Origin: Symbiodinium natans
Lineage: Eukaryota > Sar > Dinophyceae > Suessiales > Symbiodiniaceae
Assembly: GCA_905221605.1 (NCBI GenBank)
Contig: CAJNDS010000369.1
Location: 824,766 to 860,036 of the forward strand
DNA: 35,271 nt
Direction: 5' to 3'
Part shown: piece by piece, positions 10,188 through 18,075 of the stretch
How the letters are laid out: each line of letters starts with the position of its first letter
Numbering within the stretch: position 1 is the stretch's first letter
Position numbers and translations under genes: made by a program
Notes under the pieces: generated by a model
The model's input: only the letters and a program-made list of their open reading frames with translations
What the model was told of the DNA's origin: nothing
Databases searched by the model: none

Positions 10188-10270
10188 AAGCGCGAGACCG
10201 ACGCGTACAACCTAAATCCCCTTGAGAGCCCGAAACCTTGGCGTGCTCTTGTAGATTTCCTACAGAGACC
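10188..10270 (+). CDS. Exon island, product unknown
   Basis: The acceptor GTTACAG is followed by an open frame KRETDAYNLNPLESPKPWRA then LVDFLQRPGEGF to a TAG. The start is convincing because a CCCTAAA array stops just before it; the 3' border is not known. No family was recognised. Confidence 0.4.
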
Positions 10271-10366
10271 CGGGGAGGGGTTTTAGAGCTTATATGGGGG
10301 CCCTAAAACCGAGCCCCCCCAAATAGCAGGATTCCGTTACAGTAAGACCCCAATAAATTACCCCTA

Positions 10367-10397
10367 CCCCCCCCCCCCCCCCCCAAAAAAAAAAAAA
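10367..10397. repeat. Poly-C/poly-A homopolymer pair
   Basis: Eighteen C directly followed by thirteen A. Similar C-then-A or T-then-G pairs occur at 12294-12322, 16441-16476 and 34648-34676, with a longer mixed version at 23090-23177. Confidence 0.95.
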
Positions 10398-10450
10398 CAG
10401 AAAAAAGACAAACACCCGCAACTGGGTTTGGGGTTCAGGTTTCTGTTAAG

Positions 10451-10632
10451 CACGGAGTGTCCGTGCGCTCAAAGTTTCAGGCGATTGCACAAGTCCTGGT
10501 GCAAGAAGAGGGGCTCATTGAAGAGCCATGAAGCCCTAAACCCTAGAACCAAGCCTCTGCAAACCCGCCACGTGTCAGGTCTGGAAGTTCAACAGCTTCG
10601 AGTGTGGCGAGGCCCAGCCATCGTCCAACAAG
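10451..10632 (+). CDS. Two exon islands, probable SET-domain gene
   Basis: After GTTAAG at 10450 the frame reads HGVSVRSKFQAIAQVLVQEE then GLIEE (10451 to about 10528). After GTGTCAG at 10578 a second island reads VWKFNSFECGEAQPSSNK (10579 to about 10632). A (V/I)-x-x-FN-(S/A)-F segment is typical of SMYD-like SET proteins shortly before the N-H-x-C motif, and the clear catalytic exon follows at 11644. Joining ATT GAA to GTC TGG in phase 0 would need a GA donor, consistent with this genome. The large + frame over the same bases in another phase (10428-10727) is a shadow. Confidence 0.5.
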
Positions 10633-10683
10633 TGATCCCCCCCCCCCCCCCCCCCCAGAGTGTCCTCAAACTTGAACCCTACC

Positions 10684-10945
10684 TGGGACCCTCGCTACCT
10701 ACAGTTTTATGGGTTATATCCAATTAACTTAGGGTAGCTACACAGTTCTATTGGGTTTTATGAGTTATATCTAATATCAAGTAAGGGTAGTGACTGCGAA
10801 ACTGTAGGTAAACAGAGTCCCAGGTCCCTAAACTTTTCCAAAGCAACCCAACAAGGGTTGATGCTTACCTCAATCGGGGTTCTAGTAGTACAGAGTAGAT
10901 GACACCCAATCTTAAGGTTCATTTGGTCCCCGAAGTATACGAACA
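10684..10945. mobile_element. Nested inverted-repeat element and introner-like 3' end
   Basis: ACCTGGGACCCTCGCTACCT with ACAGTTTTATGGGTTATATC at 10681-10720 is mirrored by ACTGTAGGTAAACAGAGTCCCAGGT at about 10800-10826, forming a roughly 145-bp inverted repeat. Immediately after comes sequence ending TTCATTTGGTCCCCGAAG (about 10918-10936), a family-1 introner 3' end, suggesting one element nested in or beside another. Borders are approximate. Confidence 0.55.
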
Positions 10946-11080
10946 TGTTCAGGCGTCTGGCCCCAAGTTGCCGGAACTCTGGCGCATAAACAGTGATAAC
11001 ACGGTAAACTTGGGTAGGCTGCAAGACAAGCGCGAACAAAAGGCCCCCCCCCCCCACCGCCCTAAACCCTAAATCCTAAG

Positions 11081-11463
11081 ACCCTTATAGCCCAGAGACG
11101 CTTCCGAAAAGGACCCCATCAGTTCGGCCATCTATTTCCGGACGTCGTTCCACTCGCACGACGCATGGTCCAAGGTTGAGAGCTTAGGTGCTACTTCGGC
11201 AACCTGTAACCGTTACTTTTTTTGGGGTATGAGAAAACACTACAAGCTCCGAAACCCTAAACCCTAAAGCGAAAAAAACCCTAAACCCTAAACCCTAAAC
11301 CCTAAACCCTAAACCCTAAACCCTAAACCCTAAACCCTAAACCCTAAACCCTAAACCCTAAACCCTAAACCCTAAACCCAAACGCTCCCTTCTTGCCCGA
11401 GTTAACTCAGCCAAGAATGAGGAGGCAATGCAAGTTCAGTTCATATCGCTGAGGCCTAAGCCA
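11081..11463 (+). CDS. Exon islands, possible SET-domain gene
   Basis: Two islands surround a pure CCCTAAA array (11275-11377). The first, after CCCAGAGA near 11094-11175, reads FGHLFPDVVPLARRMVQ; an alternative frame (SAIYFRTSFHSHDAWSK) is also open, so the phase is unsure. The second, about 11405-11463, reads NSAKNEEAMQVQFISLRPKP. Both precede the catalytic exon on the same strand. Exact joins were not established. Confidence 0.35.
11275..11377. repeat. CCCTAAA array
   Basis: About fourteen near-perfect CCCTAAA units in an intron-like position, followed 90 bp later by the opposite orientation (TTTAGGG, 11469-11605). Neighbouring arrays in opposite directions cannot both be relics of one healed telomere end. 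Confidence 0.95.
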
Positions 11464-11468
11464 TGGCC

Positions 11469-11605
11469 TTTAGGGTTTAGGGTTTAGGGTTTAGGGTTTA
11501 GGGTTTAGGGTTTAGGGTTTAGGGTTTAGGGTTTAGGGTTTAGGGTTTAGGGCTTGCAGGGTTTAGGGTTTTAGGGTTTAAGGTTTAGGGTTTAGGGTTT
11601 AAAGG
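11469..11605. repeat. TTTAGGG array
   Basis: Nearly perfect units to about 11550, then variants (TTGCAGGG, TTTTAGGG, TTTAAGG). It ends about 40 bp before the SET catalytic exon, so it lies in an intron. Confidence 0.95.
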
Positions 11606-11643
11606 CTTTGTTTCGGAGGTAAGGCAGGGCATGTCGTCCTGAG

Positions 11644-14083
11644 GATTGCAACCCAAACGCCACCTGGACCACGAACAGCAAAGACATGCTGGAGCTGCGA
11701 GCTCGGCGTCCCATTGAGGAGCCTCGGCACAACCAGCATAGGGTTTAGGGTTTAGGGTTCAGGGCTTAGGGCTTAGGGTTTCGGGTTTGGGGTTTAGGAC
11801 ATTTTCTCAACCTGCTGTTCTAAGTATAGTTATAGGTTTTTTGGAATGGTCCCTCACTTCCAACAAAGGGTTCTGCAGTATGGGCCCCCCGTTCAAGGGC
11901 CCATACCAAGGGACCATGTAGCTAAATTGTTGGGTTTCCCAAGAAGTTCGTGAAGTCCCCAGGCGCCAGAGTCTGTAGGCTTCCTTAGGTGTACCCCAGT
12001 GGGAGTTCTAGGAGTACAGGGTATCACGACCCAATTGTAAGGTTCACTTGGTCCCGAAAGGTTGATGCTTTTGGGGTGCAACCCTCAAGTTTTGTTCAAT
12101 CCTGGGTCAACTTGAGAGGGCCCCAGGCCCGATCTTTTGCTGTAGATGGTGACACGTCGCGGGATTTGGCCGTGTGTTTTTTTGCCGTGTGTCGGGTTGT
12201 ATGAACCTCAAGACAACGAGAAACTCCTACACCCCAAGCCGGTCCTATAGTGTAGGGAAACCAGAAACCCTATTCTACCAATTGCTGAAGAAACCCCCCC
12301 CCCCCAAAAAAAAAAAAAAAAAGATTAACATATTCTTCCTTGTAAGGGCAATTTCGGATTTTGTTTTGAGTTTTGAGGGAAGCCCCAAACCCTAAACCCT
12401 AAGCCCTAAACCCTATGGAGGTCGGGGAGGAGGTGACGATCAGCTACCTCTCAGATGAGGAGCTCTTTGAGGCCACGTTTGGCTTCACGACTTAAGCTCT
12501 ACACCTCCCAGAGCTTACAGCCCCTTCAGGACCCTCAAACCCTGTATCAGAAGGGTTTTAGGGTTTAAGGTTTAGGGCTTCGGGTTTAGAGTTTAGGGTT
12601 TAGGGTACTTAAGGGTTTAGGGTTTAGGCTATCACCCCAAAGCCCAAAGCCTCCGTCCTTAAACCCCACGCCCTAAAACCCCTCCCCAAACCCCCCCAAC
12701 CCCAAAACCCTATACTACAAAGCCTTCAGCCCAAAACCCTACAATCGTGGTGGAAATTAAGAATAAGCCTCCTAAATCCTAAAACCCTACAGCCCTAAGA
12801 CCCTGAATCCCAAACAAACTAACCCCTCAAACCCTAAAGTCTAAACCCTAAAACTCTGAAGCCCTACAAACTCTAAAACCCTAAAAATCTAAAGCCCTAT
12901 GAACTCTAAAACCCTAAAGCTCTGAAGCCATATTAACTCTAAAACCCGAACAAACCCTAAACCATAAAAGCCCAAAGCTCTGAAGCCATATAAAGTCTAA
13001 AACCCTCAAAACCCCAGCAAACCCTAAACCCTCAAACCCGAACAAACCCTGAACCTTAAAACCCTAAAACTCTATTGACCCTATAAACCCTCTAACGCCT
13101 ATAAACCCTATAAACTCCTAAACCCTAAAACCCTCGCAAACCCTAAAGCCCCAAAACCATAAACACCCCAAGACCCTAAAGCCCTATAACCCCCTTATCA
13201 ACTGCATAAACATCCTAAACCCTACGCCCTAAACCCTAAACCCTAAACCCTAAACCCTAAAAACAAAAAAGGAAGCAAAAACAAAAACCGAAGACAGAAG
13301 ATGAAGGCAACCTTCGAGCGGCGGAAACGCCTCGAAATCTCGAAGGCTCGCCCGCAGCCACGTCTTCTTGAGCTGGGGGGTTTGGGGTTTAGGGTTTGGG
13401 GTTTAGGGTTTACGGTATGGGGTTTAGGGTTTAGGGTTTAGGGTTTAGGGTTTAGGGTTTAGGGTTAAGGGGTTTGGGGTTTAGGTGTTGGGGTTTGGGG
13501 TTTGGGGTTTGGGGTTTGGGGTTTGGGGTTTTGGGTCAGAAGGGTCTATAGTAAAAGGATTTAGGGGTGTAGGGTTTTAGGGGTGTAGGGTTTCGGTTCG
13601 GGGTGTATTTACGGCAAACCGGGTTCAACAAAGGGGGTTGGCCGTGGAATGGCGTGTAGGCTAAGTGCCGCCCGGGGCGGCCTGAGCGGTGAGTCTAGGG
13701 TTATGCGACGGCTCTGTCTATACATCCTCGGACACGATGCCGGTGATCTGCCGAAGCCTTGTCATCTTGCGTGCTCATTTCTTTTTTGAAACAAGATCCT
13801 AAGCCCTAAAAGAAATTCTGAGGCCCAAGCCTTAAGCCAAAACGACGGACACGTCCCCAGGCTGCTTCATGCAGCCCTAGGGAGCGGTGGGGAGTATTCA
13901 GGTTCCATACCCCCCCTGTATTCCCCCTCCCTTCAGAACCCTATGAAAACCCCTCAACCCGCAACCCTAAACCCTAAACCCTAAACCCTAAACCCTAAAC
14001 CCTATAAGAGAGAGGCCTTCGTTTGCGGCTGCCAACGCTGCAGCCTGCCCTTCGACTCGTGTCGTGCCTTTCGCTGCTGCGAG
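11644..14083 (+). CDS. SET-domain protein core, four exons (SMYD-like)
   Basis: Four exons join in phase 0: 11644-11718, 12421-12471, 13307-13345 and 14015-14083. The first begins DCNPNATW, the end of the N-H-x-C-x-P-N cofactor-binding loop, and continues LELRARRPIE. The second is VGEEVTISYLSDEELFE, the classic GEE-(V/I)-TISY catalytic tyrosine motif of lysine methyltransferases. The third is ATFERRKRLEISK. The fourth, AFVCGCQRCSLPFDSCRAF then RCCE, is a C-x-C-x-x-C post-SET zinc cluster as in SMYD proteins. The introns are GA-AG (11719-12420), GC-AG (12472-13306) and GC-AG (13346-14014), and a GT donor follows at 14084. All three introns are filled with telomere-like repeats and contain no CCTTGGGG TIR. 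The product is expected to methylate lysine on histones or other proteins using S-adenosylmethionine. The N-H half of the loop must lie in an upstream exon. Confidence 0.82.
12294..12322. repeat. Poly-C/poly-A pair inside SET-gene intron
   Basis: Twelve C followed by seventeen A in the intron 11719-12420. The same intron carries degenerate sequence at about 11890-12060 (GTTCACTTGGTCCCGAAAGG) resembling a family-1 introner 3' end. Confidence 0.9.
12500..13300. repeat. Degenerate CCCTAAA/AACCCT sea within a SET-gene intron
   Basis: Almost the whole 835-bp intron consists of diverged CCCTAAA-like units (ACCCTAAAA, CCTAAAGC, CCCTATAAA), with cleaner units at 13200-13260. It shows how arrays decay by point mutation and indels. 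No coding potential. Confidence 0.85.
13385..13535. repeat. TTTAGGG array with a TTTGGGG block
   Basis: TTTAGGG units from about 13388 shift to TTTGGGG units at 13475-13532. It begins about 40 bp after the GC donor at 13346, in the third SET-gene intron. Confidence 0.9.
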
Positions 14084-14520
14084 GTATCTTGGTCCGCGAC
14101 TCCGTAGTATAACCAGGGCCTATACCTCGGGGACCCAATGCACCCTAAACGGGTTTATGGCTTCATAGGCCTTCAAACGGGTTCTAGTGGTCACCACAAT
14201 TTTGGGGTTCATTTGGTCCCCAAGCTAGGGGTGATTAGGGCTTAGGAAGCCTGCTGGAAACGGGTTCAGGGGCAAATTGGGGCTACGACTAGGTGCTTGC
14301 TGAGTTCGGACGTATCCTCATCCCCAGAAGGGGCAAGCAGGATCCCAACTGAAACCGTGCTTCAGCGAAGTCATTCAGCTTTCCGGAGCCCCTCCTGGTT
14401 TAGGGTTGATAAGGGTTGAGGGAATAAGGAGCCCCTGAACTTATAAGGATGTGACTTGAAGTAGAGCCCTCCATGCAGGTAGGCAGCCGCCAGCTGGCAG
14501 CCGATGCGGGAGCAGGTACT
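14084..14520 (+). other. Downstream intron with introner and weak exons
   Basis: Begins with the GT donor after the post-SET exon and contains the family-1 introner-like copy at 14125-14224. Possible further exons are about 14328-14397 (after TCCCCAG, KGQAGSQLKPCFSEVIQLSG) and about 14480-14511 (AASWQPMREQ before GTACTCC). Both are plausible in length and composition but their phases were not proven. Confidence 0.4.
14125..14224 (+). mobile_element. Family-1 introner-like copy
   Basis: Starts CCTCGGGGACCCAATGCACC and ends TTCATTTGGTCCCCAAG, with the characteristic inner GGTTCTAGTGGTCACC segment. About 100 bp. It sits inside a longer intron rather than forming a whole intron, so it is a nested or older insertion. 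Confidence 0.75.
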
Positions 14521-14637
14521 CCGGGGTTTAGGGTTTAGGGTTTAGGGTTGTGCTCGAGCACAGCATTAGAAGAAGAACATGAAGAAAAAGAAAAAACATT
14601 CATAGATGTATGTATGTATATAAGATCCGCACATAGT

Positions 14638-14680
<43 letters not shown>

Positions 14681-15130
14681 TCTGGTACTCACACTGCCGC
14701 GGGATTGCGAAATTTCAAAGTGCCTAGACTTTCTGATCTTTGAAGCGTTCGACAGTTCGGAATTCCTATCAGCTCCTTTTGTTTTATGATTCTGCTTCTG
14801 ATGATGGTAATTTGTTGGGATGCTCCTCCTTATACTGGCAGTCCTCAATAGGAATTTGTGTACCCCTTATGATAACCCCTATTCAGGACTGTTAGTATAA
14901 GGGGAACATCCCCATTAATTGGGGTCGTGCTTATTGCCAGCATCTTTTCAACTGGTGTATATTTCGAGCTTGCTCCTCGGTAGAGCACCCATGAGTGGAG
15001 CTCGTCGGGTTCACGTGAAGGCAGTTCAGAATATGGACTGAGCCTAAGAAGGTGGGTTTAGGGCTGAGGGTTTAGGGGTTAGGTGTTAGGGTTTATGGTT
15101 TAGGGACTATTCTGGCCTAACCCTAAACCT
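14521..15130. other. No clear gene; (CT)n and CAGTCCT element
   Basis: Contains TTTAGGG units (14523-14548), a (CT)n microsatellite (14640-14680) and an inverted-repeat element at 14829-14902 (ends CCTTATACTGGCAGTCCT and AGGACTGTTAGTATAAGG) related to the one at 6150-6226. Unique sequence lies between them. The minus-strand frame at 14600-14848 translates the microsatellite and is not supported. Confidence 0.6.
14829..14902. mobile_element. CAGTCCT-family inverted-repeat element
   Basis: The 18-bp termini are imperfect reverse complements and the body includes GTACCCCTTATGATAACCCC. The copy at 6150-6226 has the same termini and a similar GTACGATAATCCC body. This is a third short element family distinct from families 1 and 2; no autonomous partner is visible. 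Confidence 0.6.
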
Positions 15131-15640
15131 AAACCCTAAACCCTAAACCCTAAACCCTAAATCCTAAACCCTAAACCCTAAACCCTAAACCCTCACAATG
15201 GCGGATGCCAAGGAGAGGCCGATGTTGTGCTAGCATCGCCCTGCTCGGCTCCATCGCCTTGCGCATGGACCGCGGCAAGGAGCGTCCTGCAGTACCCTGA
15301 GTTTCAAGGCATGGTGGCAAGGGTTTAGGGTTTAGGGTTTAGGGTTTAGGGTTTAGGGTTTAGGGTTTAGGGTTTAGGGTTTAGGGTTTAGGGTTTAGGG
15401 TTTAGGGTTTAGGGTTTAGGGCATAAAGCAGACTGTCAGGCAGATGTCCCACCGTCTGGATGGCTCGGCACAAGCCTCTAAACACCTACGCTTGACCTCG
15501 CCTCTTCGACGTAGACTCCGAAGCCCTTCACCTTCCGCCAGTGTTAATAGGGTTGTTTAGGGTTTAGGGTTTGGGGTTTAGGGTTTAGGGTTTCTAGAAA
15601 CCTGAACCCCATGCACATCCTACACCCTCAAACCTCCACA
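15131..15640 (+). CDS. Exon islands between telomere-like arrays
   Basis: One island at about 15199-15325 is open in one frame for 44 codons and ends SVLQYPEFQGMVAR before the TTTAGGG array; an alternative frame gives IALLGSIALRMDRGK, so splicing inside it is possible. A second at about 15430-15480 (after ATAAAG) reads QTVRQMSHRLDGSAQASK. A CCCTAAA array (15125-15193) and a TTTAGGG array (15319-15422) flank the first. The islands probably belong to the + strand gene that contains the exons at 15647 and 16031. Confidence 0.4.
15319..15422. repeat. TTTAGGG array
   Basis: About fourteen perfect TTTAGGG units directly after an exon-like island, with the first GTTTAGGG at the expected donor position. 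Confidence 0.95.
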
Positions 15641-15646
15641 CCAAAG

Positions 15647-15721
15647 AGCCCGTCGCGTGGGAAGGACTGCTGAGATCCTGCAGAAGGAGGAGTTGCTGGT
15701 GAGGCTGTACAGGCGCATGGC
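15647..15721 (+). CDS. Exon island, product unknown
   Basis: Reads ARRVGRTAEILQKEELLVRL then YRRMA in the + frame after an AAAG/AGAG acceptor, and ends at a TTTAGGG array. The charged, helical sequence is clearly protein-like. The family was not recognised; it may be part of the SET gene's C-terminal half or of a separate gene. Confidence 0.55.
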
Positions 15722-16030
15722 GTGTTTAGGGTTTAGGGTTTAGGGTTTAGCGTGGGGCAAAAGGGTTCCTGAAATCAGGCCCCTGCAAACCCTTAAGCCC
15801 TCAACTGCTTGCCCCGCGGTGCCTGGCTAGGCGAGTGGCAAAAACATCGGCCCCCTCAACCCTGAACGCTCAACCTCCTAAGCACCCGAACCACCCAAGA
15901 AACCTCCTAAACCTCCTATACCCCCTCTCACCCCCCCAAGACTGCCCTAAAACCACCCCAACACCCTCAACCCTAAAACCCCCAAACTCTAAACCCTAGA
16001 CCCTAAACCCTCTACTCTCTCTCGAGGCAG

Positions 16031-16304
16031 CATAGCGACTCCGAGCCCACTCTGCGAGTGGAGCTGGCGAGGCGTTTCGTCGTGGCGTCGGAGCAGGTCT
16101 TTCCGAGGCGGCTTCTGACAGTGGGGGTTTAGGGTTTAGGGGTTTAGGGTTTAGGGTTTAGGGTTTAGGCTTAGGAGGTTTATGGGAGGTACTTTTGGGT
16201 TTGGAGGTTTGGGGGTGTAGGGTTTGCAGGGTACCCTGCGCCAGTATCATGCCATCAAGCTTCGAGCCACCTTGTCCCACATGTCCGATGCCAGCTTCCT
16301 GAGG
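16031..16304 (+). CDS. Two consecutive exons, product unknown
   Basis: Exon 16031-16126 follows CGAGGCAG and reads HSDSEPTLRVELARRFVVAS then EQVFPRRLLTVG in phase 0. Its GT donor is the first GT of a GTTTAGGG array. Exon 16230-16304 follows GTTTGCAG and reads GTLRQYHAIKLRATLSHMSD then ASFLR, again ending in phase 0 at a GTTTAGGG donor. The two join in frame with a 103-bp GT-AG intron made largely of telomere-like repeat. Phase-0 joins match the SET-core exons upstream, which suggests the same gene, but this is inference. Confidence 0.6.
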
Positions 16305-17430
16305 GTTTAGGGTTTAGGGTTTAGGGTTTAGGATGTAGGGTTTAGGGCTTAGGATTCACGATAAGTCACCACATGCCCAAATATGTGTCTCATGGTTGTT
16401 CAGGGCAAGATTAAGAACTCAGGATGTAAGGGGATTTAGGTTTTTTTTTTTTTTTTTTTTTTTGGGGGGGGGGGGGTCGTAAAGGGTTTTAGGGTTTTAG
16501 GGGTTCGGGGCTGAGTCCCCATTTCAGCAGCCCATGAACCAGACAGCCACCGTCACTAAAGGAGGCCCTTGGCCTCAGCCTTGCCCGCAAGGGACTAGAA
16601 GAGGGACCCTTATAAGGGACCTTAGGGCTTGTTTAGGGATTACTTGGGGGCTACTTAGGTATATACGGGGCTATATAAGGTATGTATATATATATATGTA
16701 TATATAAAGGTTATAGGGGGTCCTTCCTGAATATCCCTTATTCTTGAGGACAAAAAGCATCACCCTAGGCCCTACACCATCAGCTGGGCCTAAGAGGATA
16801 TTGTCTAGGAATCTTACAGGGCCAAGAGCCCCCCCCCCCCCCCCCCCAAGTCAGGTTTAGGGTTTAGGGTTGAGGGTTTAGGGTTTAGGGTTCAGGGTTT
16901 AGGGTTTGGGGTTTAGGGTTGCATGGCACATGGCTCAGAACTAAAGTACCCAGAGTCTGACCTCGAGCCTGTAGATTGTAAGCTCTACTGGACTTTGTTT
17001 CTAGCTTGTCGTTATTGTTCTTATGACAACAAGCCCCCTTGTAGGATTGCCAGGGGGCCTGCAAAATGTAGGGTTTGGGCTCTCAAGGTAAGCCCGAGAC
17101 CGCAGGAGTAAATTTCAGAATATGCGGCTTGGAGTGGGTTGTGTGAATTTAACAGTGAATTTTGTTAGGGGGAGGACCTAAGCAATCCAGAGTATTGTGC
17201 ATTTTGGGTCTTGCAGTCTTCTATAGTTAGTGTGTTCGGACTTTGTCAGTTTCATGAGTTTTTTTTGACATCCTTGGAGACTACATGAACCCGAAAAGGG
17301 TGGACGGTTCATACCTTAATAGGAATTCTAGTAGTGTAGGTTACAATTTTGGGATTCATTTCGTCATCAAGGACTTTTTTTGTTGTTTCAGCCGTCCGTG
17401 CGCGCACGAAAAGACCAGCTTGCTCAGGCC
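16305..17430. other. Mostly intron-like; introner and homopolymers
   Basis: TTTAGGG arrays (16305-16340, 16856-16920), a T23G13 run (16441-16476), an (AT)n element near 16680-16706, a poly-C run (about 16829-16847) and the introner at 17272-17371. A possible exon after ATTTCAG at about 16525 reads QPMNQTATVTKGGPWPQPCP. A second after TGTTTCAG at about 17392 is short (PSVRARKDQLAQ). The 62-residue frame from 16923 has no other support. Confidence 0.45.
17272..17371 (+). mobile_element. Family-1 introner-like copy
   Basis: Starts CCTTGGAGACTACATGAACC, has the core GGTTCATACCTTAATAGGAA and TTCTAGTAGTGTAGG, and ends GGGATTCATTTCGTCATCAAG. The TIRs are intact apart from a few changes; GAC occurs just before the left end and just after the right end. 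Confidence 0.8.
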
Positions 17431-17625
17431 GACCCTAAGCCCTAAACCCTAACGCCTAAATTCCTAAACCCCTAAACCCTAGCCCTAAACCCCTAAACCC
17501 CTAAACTCCTAAACCCTAGCCCTAAGCCCTAAACCCTAAACCCTAAACCCTAAACCCTAAACCCTAAACCCTAAACCCTAAACCCTAAACCCTAAACCCT
17601 AAACCCTAGCCCTAAACCCTAAACC
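17430..17625. repeat. CCCTAAA array
   Basis: Starts degenerate (CCTAAACCCCTAAAC) and becomes perfect CCCTAAA from 17525 to 17605. Confidence 0.95.
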
Positions 17626-17629
17626 CTTG

Positions 17630-17692
17630 ACCATGGTCAGACCACAGGCTGTCGCCTGATTAGGGAAGCCACGCTCCTCGATTGGGCCTCCT
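17630..17692 (+). CDS. Possible terminal exon
   Basis: The + frame reads DHGQTTGCRLIREATLLDWA then S and a TAA stop. It may be the last exon of the gene that occupies 6.4-17.6 kb. It is bracketed by a CCCTAAA array and a TTTAGGG array (17727-17843). Support is only sequence character and the in-frame stop. Confidence 0.35.
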
Positions 17693-17726
17693 AAACCCTG
17701 AATGCGAACTCAGCGGGTTCCATGTA

Positions 17727-17843
17727 GGGTGGGTTTAGGGTTTAGGGTTTAGGGTTTAGGGTTTAGGGTTTAGGGTTTAGGGTTTAGGGTTTAGGGTTTA
17801 GGGTTTAGGGTTTAGGGTTTAGGGTTTAGGGTTTAGGGTTTAG
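17727..17843. repeat. TTTAGGG array upstream of paralogue A
   Basis: About sixteen perfect units. Together with the opposite-strand array at 17525-17625 it leaves only about 100 bp between head-on CCCTAAA and TTTAGGG arrays. It ends roughly 230 bp before the start codon of paralogue A. Confidence 0.95.
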
Positions 17844-18075
17844 TACAAAGGGTTAGGGCCACAGTTTCGATTTGAATTGACTAGATAGGTCAGAGGCTGC
17901 CACTTGTAAGGTCGGGTTTCCAGGCATACGAGCGAGTGTGTTTCCAGTCGCAGACTGTTCTGCACATTCCCCCTAGCACGGTTCTAATGCCAGCCCTTGT
18001 CATCATAAGGACCTACACCCAGACATCCCAAATTTGCTTTCCAATTTTTGGTTGCTCCCGTTTGGCTTCGGGCAA

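Noticed and set aside
16923-17111. A 62-residue plus-strand frame
   Set aside because: No homologous feature, no acceptor or donor placed sensibly, and no neighbouring exon that joins it.
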